From Leptonema sp964619535 (GTDB taxonomy: Bacteria > Spirochaetota > Leptospiria > Leptospirales > Leptonemataceae), in the NCBI GenBank assembly GCA_964619535.1, contig CAZUEX010000001.1, positions 248,001 to 312,000 on the forward strand: a stretch of DNA of 64,000 nt, in the 5' to 3' direction. The first letter of the stretch is position 1, and each line of letters starts with the position of its first letter. Shown here one piece after another: positions 34,327-42,533 of this stretch. Under the pieces are notes generated by a model that was not told the DNA's origin, ran no database searches, and saw only the letters and a list, made by a program, of their open reading frames with translations. The position numbers were made by a program, and so were the translations under genes.

Positions 34327-35286
34327 TTACAGGCCGGGAGTCTCTGCCACGATACCGGCCTTGATCAACAGGTTGAGGTTGCTGTAGCTGAAGGTCAGGA
34401 TGGCGCCCAGAACAAGAACGACGACCAGCACCAGCGCCGTTAAATACAGAAAGTTCCGCATCATGCGAAAGCCGAGGAAGGCCAGTGCCGTGCCCCAGGA
34501 GCCATCCTCTCCCCGTAGCAGGGCAACCTTATGATAGGAGTTCACGTAGTAGACGGCAAGCAGTACCAGGGCCGGAATCAGAATGAAAGCGAAGTACTCG
34601 GCGAAGTGAATCTGAAGCTGAAAGAAGGGCAGCAATACTACATTGGTAATAAGTGCACCCACGGCAGCGATAAAAAAGAGGTCGGTCGTTGCCGGAACAA
34701 TGCGATCGCGAAAAACCCGGCGCATATTGAGTGGGTCCGGCCGCAGGAAATCCAGGAAAGGCTTTTCGTTCACCGGCGCCATCGGTGCCATCCAGCCTGC
34801 TGTGCATAAAAAGAGCAGGGCACTTTTGATTAACAACGGGGCAAAGAAGAGAAGGTTTTGCTCGGGCGCGGGCGGCATGTCTTTGGGTGAAAGAAGCAAA
34901 GACAGAAGCAAAAAGAACGATACGGGCACAAAGAGCATGCGCTTCATGCGTGAGTAGAACCAGCGTCTGGTAAGTCCTGCTACAGCGGTCAGAACGGTAA
35001 AAACGAGAAGAAAGGCATAGGTGATGGCAAGCACCAGGTTCTGCGTGAAATCGCGGTGCACATGATCGAAGAGGCGTTCGGGACGCGAGTCGCTTTCGAC
35101 CAGGGGATCCTGCAGCTGATCAAGAAAGGCGCCTTCTGTTCTGAGAATTTCGAAGAAGCCAGGCTGGAATTTGATGTGCAGAGCAGAGGGATCCTGCCCG
35201 GACTGCTCCACTCCCCAGAAGCCGGTCCATCCACTGAGCAGGTAGGTAAAGATAAGGACAAACAGAACGAGGTCAAACCTTCTCAT
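34327..35286 (-). CDS. Hypothetical polytopic membrane protein
   Basis: I do not recognise the family with confidence; the C-terminal half loosely recalls Yip1-type membrane proteins. The 319-residue product has a signal-like first helix (about 5-20), a periplasmic stretch to about 80, and five further hydrophobic segments. ATG at 35286 (MRRFDLVLFV) has GGGG 7 nt upstream and gives a normal n-region; a longer in-frame reading to 35322 is not supported. It faces away from the LolC-like gene with 76 nt between starts. Confidence 0.7.
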   Translation of the reverse strand: MRRFDLVLFVLIFTYLLSGWTGFWGVEQSGQDPSALHIKFQPGFFEILRTEGAFLDQLQDPLVESDSRPERLFDHVHRDFTQNLVLAITYAFLLVFTVLTAVAGLTRRWFYSRMKRMLFVPVSFFLLLSLLLSPKDMPPAPEQNLLFFAPLLIKSALLFLCTAGWMAPMAPVNEKPFLDFLRPDPLNMRRVFRDRIVPATTDLFFIAAVGALITNVVLLPFFQLQIHFAEYFAFILIPALVLLAVYYVNSYHKVALLRGEDGSWGTALAFLGFRMMRNFLYLTALVLVVVLVLGAILTFSYSNLNLLIKAGIVAETPGL

Positions 35287-35362
35287 TACAACCCCGTATG
35301 ACAGGGGGCGATTTAAGGGCAACCGTTATTCAAGAAAGCCTGTTGACCGCTGTATCGCACCT

Positions 35363-36712
35363 GTGAAGCTCGGTCGGGTGATACCGTCCGGATACCTGCT
35401 GGAACTGTTTATTGCCGCCCGCTACCTGCGCGGCCAGAGCCGTCTTTCCCTGTTCAGTCTTGGGACGCGTCTGTCCTTCATCTTCATGGCCCTGATGGTG
35501 CTCATCATGGTGGTGGTGCTGTCCGTCTTCACGGGTTTTCAGACCGAGGTGCGTTCCTCTCTATGGAACTCAGGCTACCACATTACACTGACCAGGGCGA
35601 TGACCGGTGCCACATTCACAGACTATAACGAGATTACAGACATCCTGAAACAGGATCCTGCACTGAAAGATAATATCCGCTCCGTGTTTCCAAGTATTAC
35701 GGCCAATGGCCTGCTTGAGAACATGGGACGTTTTGATGGCAAGGGACTTCGCGCCATCCCGGTGAAGAAGGAGCAGCTAAAGAGCGGGCAGCTCGATGAC
35801 TTTCCCCCACTTGTGCACTATGATCAACGACTGCTCGATCACATGAATGATGGCAACATGGTGATCGTCGGTCGCGAGATGGCCCGCTACTACGGCTGGA
35901 ACGTAGGCGATACGATTACGGTGTTTCTGCCGGCCGGAGGTGTGCTGACCCGCGGACTGCAGATCCGTCGCGCCGATCTGACGATTGCCGGTTACTTTCG
36001 TACCGGCTTCTACGAGTTCGACCAGAACCTGATGTTTGTATCGTTAACCACGGCGCAGCGTATCCTCGGTATGCATGGGCGAGCCTCTGAGATCATTATA
36101 CAGCTCAAAGATCTTTCGCAGCTGGACTATATGAAAGGGATGATTCGCGACAGTGTTCCCGGGAATCAATTTGACTACAGTATTCGCACGATTAAGGACG
36201 AAAAGGGTACATTTCTCGCTGCCCTGCAGCTCGAGAAGACGATGATGATGATCATCCTCGGACTTTTGATTATCGCCGGTATTGCAGGCATTTGGGTAAC
36301 GTCTTATCTTCTTGTTAAGTCGAAGAGTCGTTCGATCGGTATGCTGCGGGCCATGGGCATGTCGATGCGTTCCGTTCTCATCATCTTTACCGGGCATTCC
36401 ATGCTGATCGGTTTCTTAAGTGCCTCTCTGGGCGGGGCCTTTGGCATCTTCTTCTCCAAACATCTGGAGCGAACGATCCAGCTCGTAGAAGACCTGGCCG
36501 ATCAGCTCTGTCATCTTTATTCCAATCAGTGTACTCCCGTGCACCTGATCCCCAGGCAGATTTACTACTTCGATCATCTTCCCGTCAACACCGACATCAG
36601 TTTCATCTTCGGCATCGCCATGGTGACGCTGATTCTTTCCGGTTTTGCCGGCTACTTCCCGGCGCGACAGGCGGCGAAAATGGATCCGGTACAGACGATT
36701 CGCAATGACTGA
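35363..36712 (+). CDS. LolC/LolE-type ABC permease
   Basis: An inner-membrane permease of the lipoprotein-releasing type, with 449 residues. It begins FIAARYLRGQSRLSLFSLGT, the LolC/E start, has one helix near 40-60, a periplasmic domain, and three C-terminal helices around 285-430 with the coupling segment KSKSRSIGMLRAMGMS. It ends with YFPARQAAKMDPVQTIRND, the usual (A/P)ARxAxxxxPxxxLR-type end. The start is GTG at 35363, with no clear ribosome binding site; GTG at 35378 is an alternative. It is followed 7 nt later by the ATPase gene. Confidence 0.9.
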   Translation: MKLGRVIPSGYLLELFIAARYLRGQSRLSLFSLGTRLSFIFMALMVLIMVVVLSVFTGFQTEVRSSLWNSGYHITLTRAMTGATFTDYNEITDILKQDPALKDNIRSVFPSITANGLLENMGRFDGKGLRAIPVKKEQLKSGQLDDFPPLVHYDQRLLDHMNDGNMVIVGREMARYYGWNVGDTITVFLPAGGVLTRGLQIRRADLTIAGYFRTGFYEFDQNLMFVSLTTAQRILGMHGRASEIIIQLKDLSQLDYMKGMIRDSVPGNQFDYSIRTIKDEKGTFLAALQLEKTMMMIILGLLIIAGIAGIWVTSYLLVKSKSRSIGMLRAMGMSMRSVLIIFTGHSMLIGFLSASLGGAFGIFFSKHLERTIQLVEDLADQLCHLYSNQCTPVHLIPRQIYYFDHLPVNTDISFIFGIAMVTLILSGFAGYFPARQAAKMDPVQTIRND

Positions 36713-36719
36713 GGCAGAT

Positions 36720-37451
36720 ATGAACGTGAATACGGTCCCTGGAAACATCGGCGCCGATCAGGAAGAGAAGCAGGACATTGTCATCCGTGTTCGCAATTTA
36801 TCGCGTCACTACGCTTCGGAAGGCGAGCGGGTGGACGTGTTGCGTGACCTGAATATGGATGTGGCACGCGGTGCAATCCTTTCTGTGGAAGGGGCAAGCG
36901 GTGCCGGTAAGAGTACCTTTCTACATCTGCTCGGTGCCATTGATCATCCGAGCTCTGGATCGTTGCAGGTTTTCGGTCATGAGCTGACCGAGCTTTCCGA
37001 GGCAGAGATTGAACGCTTTCGCTCGACGACGGTGGGATTCATCTTTCAGCATCATTATCTGCTGCCCGATTTTACGGTTCTTGAGAACGTCATGATGCCT
37101 CTGTGGATCCTTCGCGGCTCTGTGCCCGAAATGCGTGAAAAGGCCATTGCCATGCTTGAGCGGGTAGGCCTGAAGCATCGACTGCATCATTATCCGTCGC
37201 AGATCTCGGGAGGAGAGATGGCGCGTGCCGGCGTGGCCCGTGCCCTTGTGGGCAACAAGCCTTTGATCCTGGCGGATGAGCCGACGGGTAACCTCGATCG
37301 CACCAACTCAGAAAAGCTTGCCGATCTGCTCTGGGATCTGCAAGCTGAGATCGGTTTTACCCTTATCATCGTCACACACGATATGGAGCTGGCTCGCCGC
37401 GTTCCACATCGTTATGCCCTGCAAAGCGGTAAGCTGGAACGCATTTTGTAG
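36720..37451 (+). CDS. LolD-type ABC ATPase
   Basis: A 243-residue ATPase for the preceding permease. Walker A is GASGAGKSTFLHLLGAID, the Q-loop lies in FIFQHHYLLPDFTVLENV, the signature is ISGGEMARAGVARAL and Walker B is PLILADEPTGNLD. The signature has EMARAG rather than the common EQQRVA, a LolD-like variant. I chose ATG at 36720 because GAGG stands 5 nt upstream; ATG at 36705 within the permease gene is possible. Its stop is 1 nt before the McsA-McsB fusion gene. Confidence 0.92.
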   Translation: MNVNTVPGNIGADQEEKQDIVIRVRNLSRHYASEGERVDVLRDLNMDVARGAILSVEGASGAGKSTFLHLLGAIDHPSSGSLQVFGHELTELSEAEIERFRSTTVGFIFQHHYLLPDFTVLENVMMPLWILRGSVPEMREKAIAMLERVGLKHRLHHYPSQISGGEMARAGVARALVGNKPLILADEPTGNLDRTNSEKLADLLWDLQAEIGFTLIIVTHDMELARRVPHRYALQSGKLERIL

Positions 37452-37452
37452 T

Positions 37453-38490
37453 ATGCGATGCCACCATTGCGGTCAGCTTCTGCAGATCTTCCGTCTGAAT
37501 CCAGAGAAGGCCAGGGTAGAGCCCTATTGCGAGCACTGCAAGCTGTACTATGAAACGGCGCCCGATCCCCTGGCCGAGCGATGCAGCGGATGCGGGCTCG
37601 ATTTTACAACGATCCGCTTTTCCGAGCGCCTGGGCTGTGAGCGTTGCTATGATACCTTCCGGGACTCCCTGCTGCAGATGCTGAAAAAGGCCGGAAAGAG
37701 GCCTTCGCTTTTTGAAAGGCCTGCTCCGGGGCGTGCCGCCATGGCCAGGCATTGTCTGTTGCATGAGCTTCTCGAACAGGGTCATGTCAGCGGCGAAGAA
37801 GAGCCTGCCGGGCCGCTGCCCGGTGTATTCGAGAAGCCCGGGCCTGGTGAGATGATCGTTCGCCTTCGAGTGGCCCGAAACATCCCCGGAATTCCGTATC
37901 TCAGCCGTCTGCCGGCCCCCGAAAGGGGCCTTCTTCGTGAATACCTTCTGGCCCCGGGCAGTTCTGTGGTGCAGTTCTTCGAAAAGCGGCTCTCTGAGAA
38001 TATGCAACGGACCGGCTCTGTCTGTCGGTCTGCCGATGGCAGGGTGGAGATTCGGGCCGACGACGAGGACCATCTGCGGCTTGCCTTTTTTCTGCGGCTG
38101 CAGCTGCCGGGTACCGGTAACCTGGAATCGACAGAAAAGGACAGGCATGAATCCAACCTCATGCAGAAAATCGACGATTTTGAGACAGAGGTTTTGGGCA
38201 TCGTGGCGGATTTTGATGCATATATGTGGTTTCAGGCCCATCCGCTTTTTGGATATTTGACGGCCTGTCCGTCCAATGCGGGGAGTGGAATGCGGATGAG
38301 CGTGCGCTTCCAGCGGATGTCCGATCCCGTTCTATGGCTGGCCGAACTGCGGCGTAGCGGCCTCAGTGTTCGAGGTTCGGCCGGCGAAGGGTCTGCCATT
38401 GAAAACAGTGCCACCGTTCTCCTGCCGGTGAAGGATCGGGCGGCCCGTCGCAGGATTATCCGTCTCTTTCTGTCCTCTATGAGCCGGTGA
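37453..38490 (+). CDS. McsA-McsB fusion: zinc-finger plus compact protein-arginine-kinase domain
   Basis: Encodes 345 residues. Residues 1-75 hold four CxxC pairs (CHHC, CEHC, CSGC, CERC), the McsA pattern. From about residue 135 the protein follows McsB/phosphagen kinase: VRLRVARN (for SSRIRLARN), ADDEDHLRL (for NEEDHIRI), FGYLTACPSNAGSGMRMSV and LSVRGSAGEGS. Counted against arginine kinase, the ATP-site arginines, the two acidic catalytic residues and the active-site Cys are kept. The ~110 C-terminal residues of McsB are missing. It lies directly upstream of clpC, as mcsA-mcsB do in Bacillus. The likely role is arginine phosphorylation of proteins or control of ClpC; activity is inferred. 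Confidence 0.75.
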   Translation: MRCHHCGQLLQIFRLNPEKARVEPYCEHCKLYYETAPDPLAERCSGCGLDFTTIRFSERLGCERCYDTFRDSLLQMLKKAGKRPSLFERPAPGRAAMARHCLLHELLEQGHVSGEEEPAGPLPGVFEKPGPGEMIVRLRVARNIPGIPYLSRLPAPERGLLREYLLAPGSSVVQFFEKRLSENMQRTGSVCRSADGRVEIRADDEDHLRLAFFLRLQLPGTGNLESTEKDRHESNLMQKIDDFETEVLGIVADFDAYMWFQAHPLFGYLTACPSNAGSGMRMSVRFQRMSDPVLWLAELRRSGLSVRGSAGEGSAIENSATVLLPVKDRAARRRIIRLFLSSMSR

Positions 38491-38498
38491 TTTTTCCG

Positions 38499-38525
38499 GT
38501 TTTCCCCCTCTGCAGGCAGGAAAAC
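38499..38525 (+). other. Hairpin between the McsA-McsB and clpC genes
   Basis: GTTTTCC (38499-38505) pairs with GGAAAAC (38519-38525) around a 13-nt loop, inside the 108-nt spacer before clpC. There is no T-run immediately after it. It may separate clpC expression from the upstream genes. No clear promoter was found in the rest of the spacer. Confidence 0.35.
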
Positions 38526-38598
38526 GCCGTATCCGGCCGATAGTGAAAAAGGAATGACAGGAAGAGGAATCCCCCTTTCTTATCAGTAGAGGTCTTTC

Positions 38599-41202
38599 AT
38601 GTTTGATTTTACGAAAAGAGCGAAACGGGTCATCAACGAGTACGCACAGCAAGAGGCGAAACGTCTCGGCCACGACATGATTGGCCCGGAGCATATCCTC
38701 CTGGGATTGCTCCGTGAAGAGGATTCCGTTGCCATCAAGATTCTAAAGAACCTGAGCATCGACCTGAAGCAGCTGAAGAAAGAGATCGAGCGCCGATCCC
38801 GTCAGGGCGGCAGCGCCATGCTGCTTGAGCTTTCTCCGAATCCCGACAAATACCAGAAGATCATCGATTACTCAAAAGAAGAGGCCCGCCGGCTGAAACA
38901 TAACTACGTCGGCACAGAGCACATCCTGCTGGCCCTGCTGCGTGACAATAACAACATTGCCGGGGCTACACTGGCCTCTTTTCAGGTGAATTACTCCGTG
39001 ATCAAGGGCGAGATCCTGCGGATTCTTGGCGTGGCATCGGCCGGTCCGTCGCCGGCAACACGTCCAGTGGCAGCAGAGAAATCCCGCACGCCTACCCTCG
39101 ATGAATTTGCCCGCGATCTGACGGCTCTTGCTGCAGACAAGAAACTCGATCCGGTCATCGGGCGTGATATGGAAATCCTGCGCCTGACCCAGGTTCTTTG
39201 CAGAAAGACGAAGAACAATCCCGTTCTGATCGGTGAGGCGGGCGTGGGTAAGACGGCCATCGTCGAAGGCCTGGCCTCTCGCATCGTTTCGATGGAGGTT
39301 CCCGATCTCCTTTTTGAAAAGCGTGTGATAGCGCTGGATCTGGCCTCTCTCGTAGCCGGTACCAAATACCGCGGCGAGTTTGAAGACCGCCTGAAGAAGA
39401 TCATCCGGGAGATCCAGAACTCCAAGAATGTCATCATCTTTATCGATGAGCTCCATACGCTGATCGGTGCGGGTGCGGCTGAGGGTGCGATCGATGCAGC
39501 CAATATGCTGAAGCCGGCCCTTGCACGAGGAGAGATCCAGTGCATCGGTGCAACGACGCTGACCGAGTACCGCAAGTACATCGAGAAGGATTCAGCGCTG
39601 GAGCGGCGGTTCCAGCCCATTCACGTAAAAGAGCCCTCCGTCGATGACACCGTGCTCATTCTAAAGGGCCTGAAGAAGACCTTCGAAGAGCATCACCGTG
39701 TTATCTACACAGAAGACTCCATTGAGCTGGCCGTAAAGCTTTCCGAGCGTTACATTACCGAGCGCTTTCTGCCCGATAAGGCCATCGACATCATCGATGA
39801 AGCCGGCTCGCGTGCACGTCTGCAGAACTCCTCACGTCCGGAAGAGATCCTGGCCCTGGAAGAAGAGGTGAAGCTGCTAACGCGCAAGAAGGACGACCTC
39901 GTCAAGGCGCAGGAATACGAAAAAGCGGCCCAGGTGCGCGACGAAATCAACCTGAAGAAACAGGAACTGGAAGACATCAACCGCGAATGGCAGGAGAAGC
40001 TTTCCAGCTCTGCGGTTGAGATCATCCCCGAAGATATCTATTCCGTCGTAAGCATGTGGACCGGCATCCCGCTTGAGAAGATCGAAGAAAGCGAGGCCTC
40101 CAAGCTTCTGCGTATGGAAGAGGAGCTGCAGAAGCGTGTGGTCGGTCAAAGCGATGCACTGCACCTGGTCAGCCGTGCTGTGCGCCGGTCGCGCACGGGC
40201 TTCAAGGATCAGCGCAAGCCCTCCGGCTCCTTTGTTCTTCTTGGTCCTACCGGTGTGGGTAAGACAGAGCTGGCCCGTACCCTGGCCGAGTTCCTGTTCG
40301 GCACCGAAGAGGCGCTTTTCCGTCTCGATATGTCCGAGTACATGGAGCCGCATTCCATCTCAAAACTGATCGGATCGCCTCCGGGATACGTGGGCTACGA
40401 CGATGCCGGTCAGCTAACGGAATACGTCCGTCGTCGGCCTTACTCCGTTGTGCTGTTCGATGAGATTGAGAAGGCCCATCCGGATATCTTCAACATCCTG
40501 TTGCAGATCCTGGAAGAAGGAACCCTGACCGATACGCATGGTCGCAAAGTGGATTTTCGCGATACCATCATCATCATGACCTCGAACCTCGGTGCCCGTG
40601 AGCTGCAAAAGGGCGGCAGACTTGGCTTTACCGAGGATGCGGCTCAGATTGAAAGCGGTCGTCGCGAGAAGGCCATGGAGGCGCTTAAGAAGCACTTCAG
40701 CCCCGAGTTCCTGAACCGGATCGATGAGATCATCTTCTTTCATTCTCTCAGCAAAGAGCAGATCAAAGAGATCGTCGGAATCATGCTCGGCCGCCTGAAC
40801 GAGCAGCTCTTCGACCGTAAGATCCTTGTTGAGATCGATGATGCGGGCCGGGACTACTTTGCCGAGATCGGCTTTGATGAAAAGTTTGGGGCTCGTCCGC
40901 TGCGCCGTGCCCTGCAGCGCGAAGTAGAGGACTACATGGCCAATCGATTCCTGGAAGGGGCCTTTCGAGAGCCCACCAGAATCCTCATTACATCTCAGGA
41001 AGATGAGAACGGCAAGCGTACCCTGAAATACGAAGAGGTGGAATGGACGGATTACGAAGCCCTGCTTGCCGAAAAGCTCGAGGAAAGGGCAAGAAAAGAG
41101 GCCCAGAAGAAAGAGAAAGAGGCATCGCAGCTTAAACTGCGTGGCGTATCTGTGCAGAATTCGCCTTCAGCACGTCCGGCGAATTCCGGTCAGCTAACCT
41201 GA
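38599..41202 (+). CDS. clpC: ClpC AAA+ unfoldase
   Basis: A hexameric unfoldase feeding ClpP, with 867 residues. The N-domain has two Clp-N repeats (GPEHILLGLLREED, GTEHILLALLRDN). AAA module 1 has Walker A GEAGVGKTAIVEG and Walker B IIFIDELHTLIG. A central M-domain includes a UVR-like coiled coil (DDLVKAQEYEKAAQVRDEI, about residue 432-450). AAA module 2 has Walker A GPTGVGKTELART and LFDEIEKAHPD. The C-terminus is an extended, charged region (~50 residues). In Gram-positives the M-domain binds McsB or MecA; the adjacent McsA-McsB fusion suggests the same control here. Confidence 0.96.
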   Translation: MFDFTKRAKRVINEYAQQEAKRLGHDMIGPEHILLGLLREEDSVAIKILKNLSIDLKQLKKEIERRSRQGGSAMLLELSPNPDKYQKIIDYSKEEARRLKHNYVGTEHILLALLRDNNNIAGATLASFQVNYSVIKGEILRILGVASAGPSPATRPVAAEKSRTPTLDEFARDLTALAADKKLDPVIGRDMEILRLTQVLCRKTKNNPVLIGEAGVGKTAIVEGLASRIVSMEVPDLLFEKRVIALDLASLVAGTKYRGEFEDRLKKIIREIQNSKNVIIFIDELHTLIGAGAAEGAIDAANMLKPALARGEIQCIGATTLTEYRKYIEKDSALERRFQPIHVKEPSVDDTVLILKGLKKTFEEHHRVIYTEDSIELAVKLSERYITERFLPDKAIDIIDEAGSRARLQNSSRPEEILALEEEVKLLTRKKDDLVKAQEYEKAAQVRDEINLKKQELEDINREWQEKLSSSAVEIIPEDIYSVVSMWTGIPLEKIEESEASKLLRMEEELQKRVVGQSDALHLVSRAVRRSRTGFKDQRKPSGSFVLLGPTGVGKTELARTLAEFLFGTEEALFRLDMSEYMEPHSISKLIGSPPGYVGYDDAGQLTEYVRRRPYSVVLFDEIEKAHPDIFNILLQILEEGTLTDTHGRKVDFRDTIIIMTSNLGARELQKGGRLGFTEDAAQIESGRREKAMEALKKHFSPEFLNRIDEIIFFHSLSKEQIKEIVGIMLGRLNEQLFDRKILVEIDDAGRDYFAEIGFDEKFGARPLRRALQREVEDYMANRFLEGAFREPTRILITSQEDENGKRTLKYEEVEWTDYEALLAEKLEERARKEAQKKEKEASQLKLRGVSVQNSPSARPANSGQLT

Positions 41203-41226
41203 TATGCACAGGAGAAAGGTTAAAGA

Positions 41227-41721
41227 ATGGAAGAATGGCAGGAAGCTCTTGCGTTCGCTCTGACGGGCCTGCCGGGCCCCGGTACGATAGCCCTGGGACT
41301 GGTTGGTGTTGGCCTGGCCGTTCTTTTGGGGCTGCGTGTCTATAACTGGAAGCTAAAGCGCAGCTTTCAGGCCGTTGCTCTGGTTCGATCGATACAGGTG
41401 CCCGGAGATGGCTCCGAGATTGAGGTGGAATACGAATTCCGGCATCGTGGGCAGCGGTATTCGGGCAGTGGCCGCCTTTCTCTTTCGCAGCTGATAGACG
41501 GGCGCAAATCGGACCCTGTGCTGCAGTTCAACGAAGAGCTGGGCCTTCCCGTTCTGTACTGGAATGACAGAATGTATTTAGGCGAAGAGGCCATCGAGCA
41601 TGTGCTGCTTCAGAGGCGTCCGAGACTGCGCATCCGCTTTCTTTCTGCGGACCCGTCCCGTAACTTTCCCGTTCCTGACATTCAACCTGTCGTTGCAGAG
41701 GAACGCAGCGAACAGGTATAG
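41227..41721 (+). CDS. Small membrane-anchored protein, DUF3592-like
   Basis: Encodes 164 residues with one N-terminal helix (about 18-40), then a beta-rich domain: VEYEFRHRGQRYSGSGRL and GLPVLYWNDRMYLGEEA. The Y-x-Y/F...G-x-x-Y-S-G pattern resembles DUF3592, but only loosely. Catalytic residues are not apparent. It lies 24 nt behind clpC and likely shares its transcript. Confidence 0.6.
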   Translation: MEEWQEALAFALTGLPGPGTIALGLVGVGLAVLLGLRVYNWKLKRSFQAVALVRSIQVPGDGSEIEVEYEFRHRGQRYSGSGRLSLSQLIDGRKSDPVLQFNEELGLPVLYWNDRMYLGEEAIEHVLLQRRPRLRIRFLSADPSRNFPVPDIQPVVAEERSEQV

Positions 41722-41789
41722 TGCAGGTATGGTCTTTAAGGAAAATTGGTTGGCCCGCTGATCGGTGCCGATAATCCGGTTGAGTCATT

Positions 41790-42533
41790 ATGAAATATCG
41801 CATGGTCCTTGTTTTATCGTTCATCTCTGTATCGGCTTTGCTTGCGGCTCCGCCCGAGTATGCAGAGGCCATCAAGCTTTACAGGGCAGGGCAGTACGAG
41901 CAATCCCTTGAGGTCATTCGCTCTGTATTCGATGCCAACCCAAAATCCCTGGAGCTTCGTATGCTGGCCGCTGCCAACTATCATCGCCAGGGAAATCTCG
42001 ACTCTGCCATGGCCCATATGATGTATGCCATGAGGGAGCATCCCGATGAGCCGGGTCCGGCGCTGTACATGGCCACGCTGCAGCGAGAAAAGGGAAGAAC
42101 GGGCCGGGCCATCGAGATGATGCGCCGTACGGCTCGCAAATTTCCAGACGAGCACTGGGTTCGCTATGAGCTGGCGGCAACCTTTCTGGGCCAGAAACGT
42201 TACGACGATGCCCGTCGTCAGGTGGAGGCCATCATTGCAAAGAATCCGAACTTCTTCCCCGCCATCTACCTCGATGGCCTGATCTATCTGCTGGAAGGCA
42301 GTTATGAGACGGCCGATTTCCGGTTTAAGAATGCCCTGCGCATCAAGATGGTCGACAGGGAGTGGACGAAACGCCTCTATAATAACATGGGCATTGTGAA
42401 TGAAAGGCTGGCCGCTGCCAATCCGAATCAAAAGGAACAGAAGCTGATGCTGGCCCGTCAGTATTATCGTAAGGCGCTGGAGCTCGATGGGAACTACACC
42501 GTTGCAAAAAGGAACCTCGAAAGAATCGACTGA
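41790..42533 (+). CDS. Secreted TPR protein
   Basis: Encodes 247 residues. A signal peptide (about residues 1-19, SALLAAPP) precedes five to six TPR-like pairs, for example EYAEAIKLYRAGQYEQSLEV, AANYHRQGNLDSAMAHMMYA and LARQYYRKALELDGNYTVAK. The protein is probably periplasmic and mediates protein contacts. TTGGTT and GATAAT, 18 nt apart in the 68-nt spacer, are a weak promoter candidate. The mtaB start lies inside its 3' end. Confidence 0.8.
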   Translation: MKYRMVLVLSFISVSALLAAPPEYAEAIKLYRAGQYEQSLEVIRSVFDANPKSLELRMLAAANYHRQGNLDSAMAHMMYAMREHPDEPGPALYMATLQREKGRTGRAIEMMRRTARKFPDEHWVRYELAATFLGQKRYDDARRQVEAIIAKNPNFFPAIYLDGLIYLLEGSYETADFRFKNALRIKMVDREWTKRLYNNMGIVNERLAAANPNQKEQKLMLARQYYRKALELDGNYTVAKRNLERID

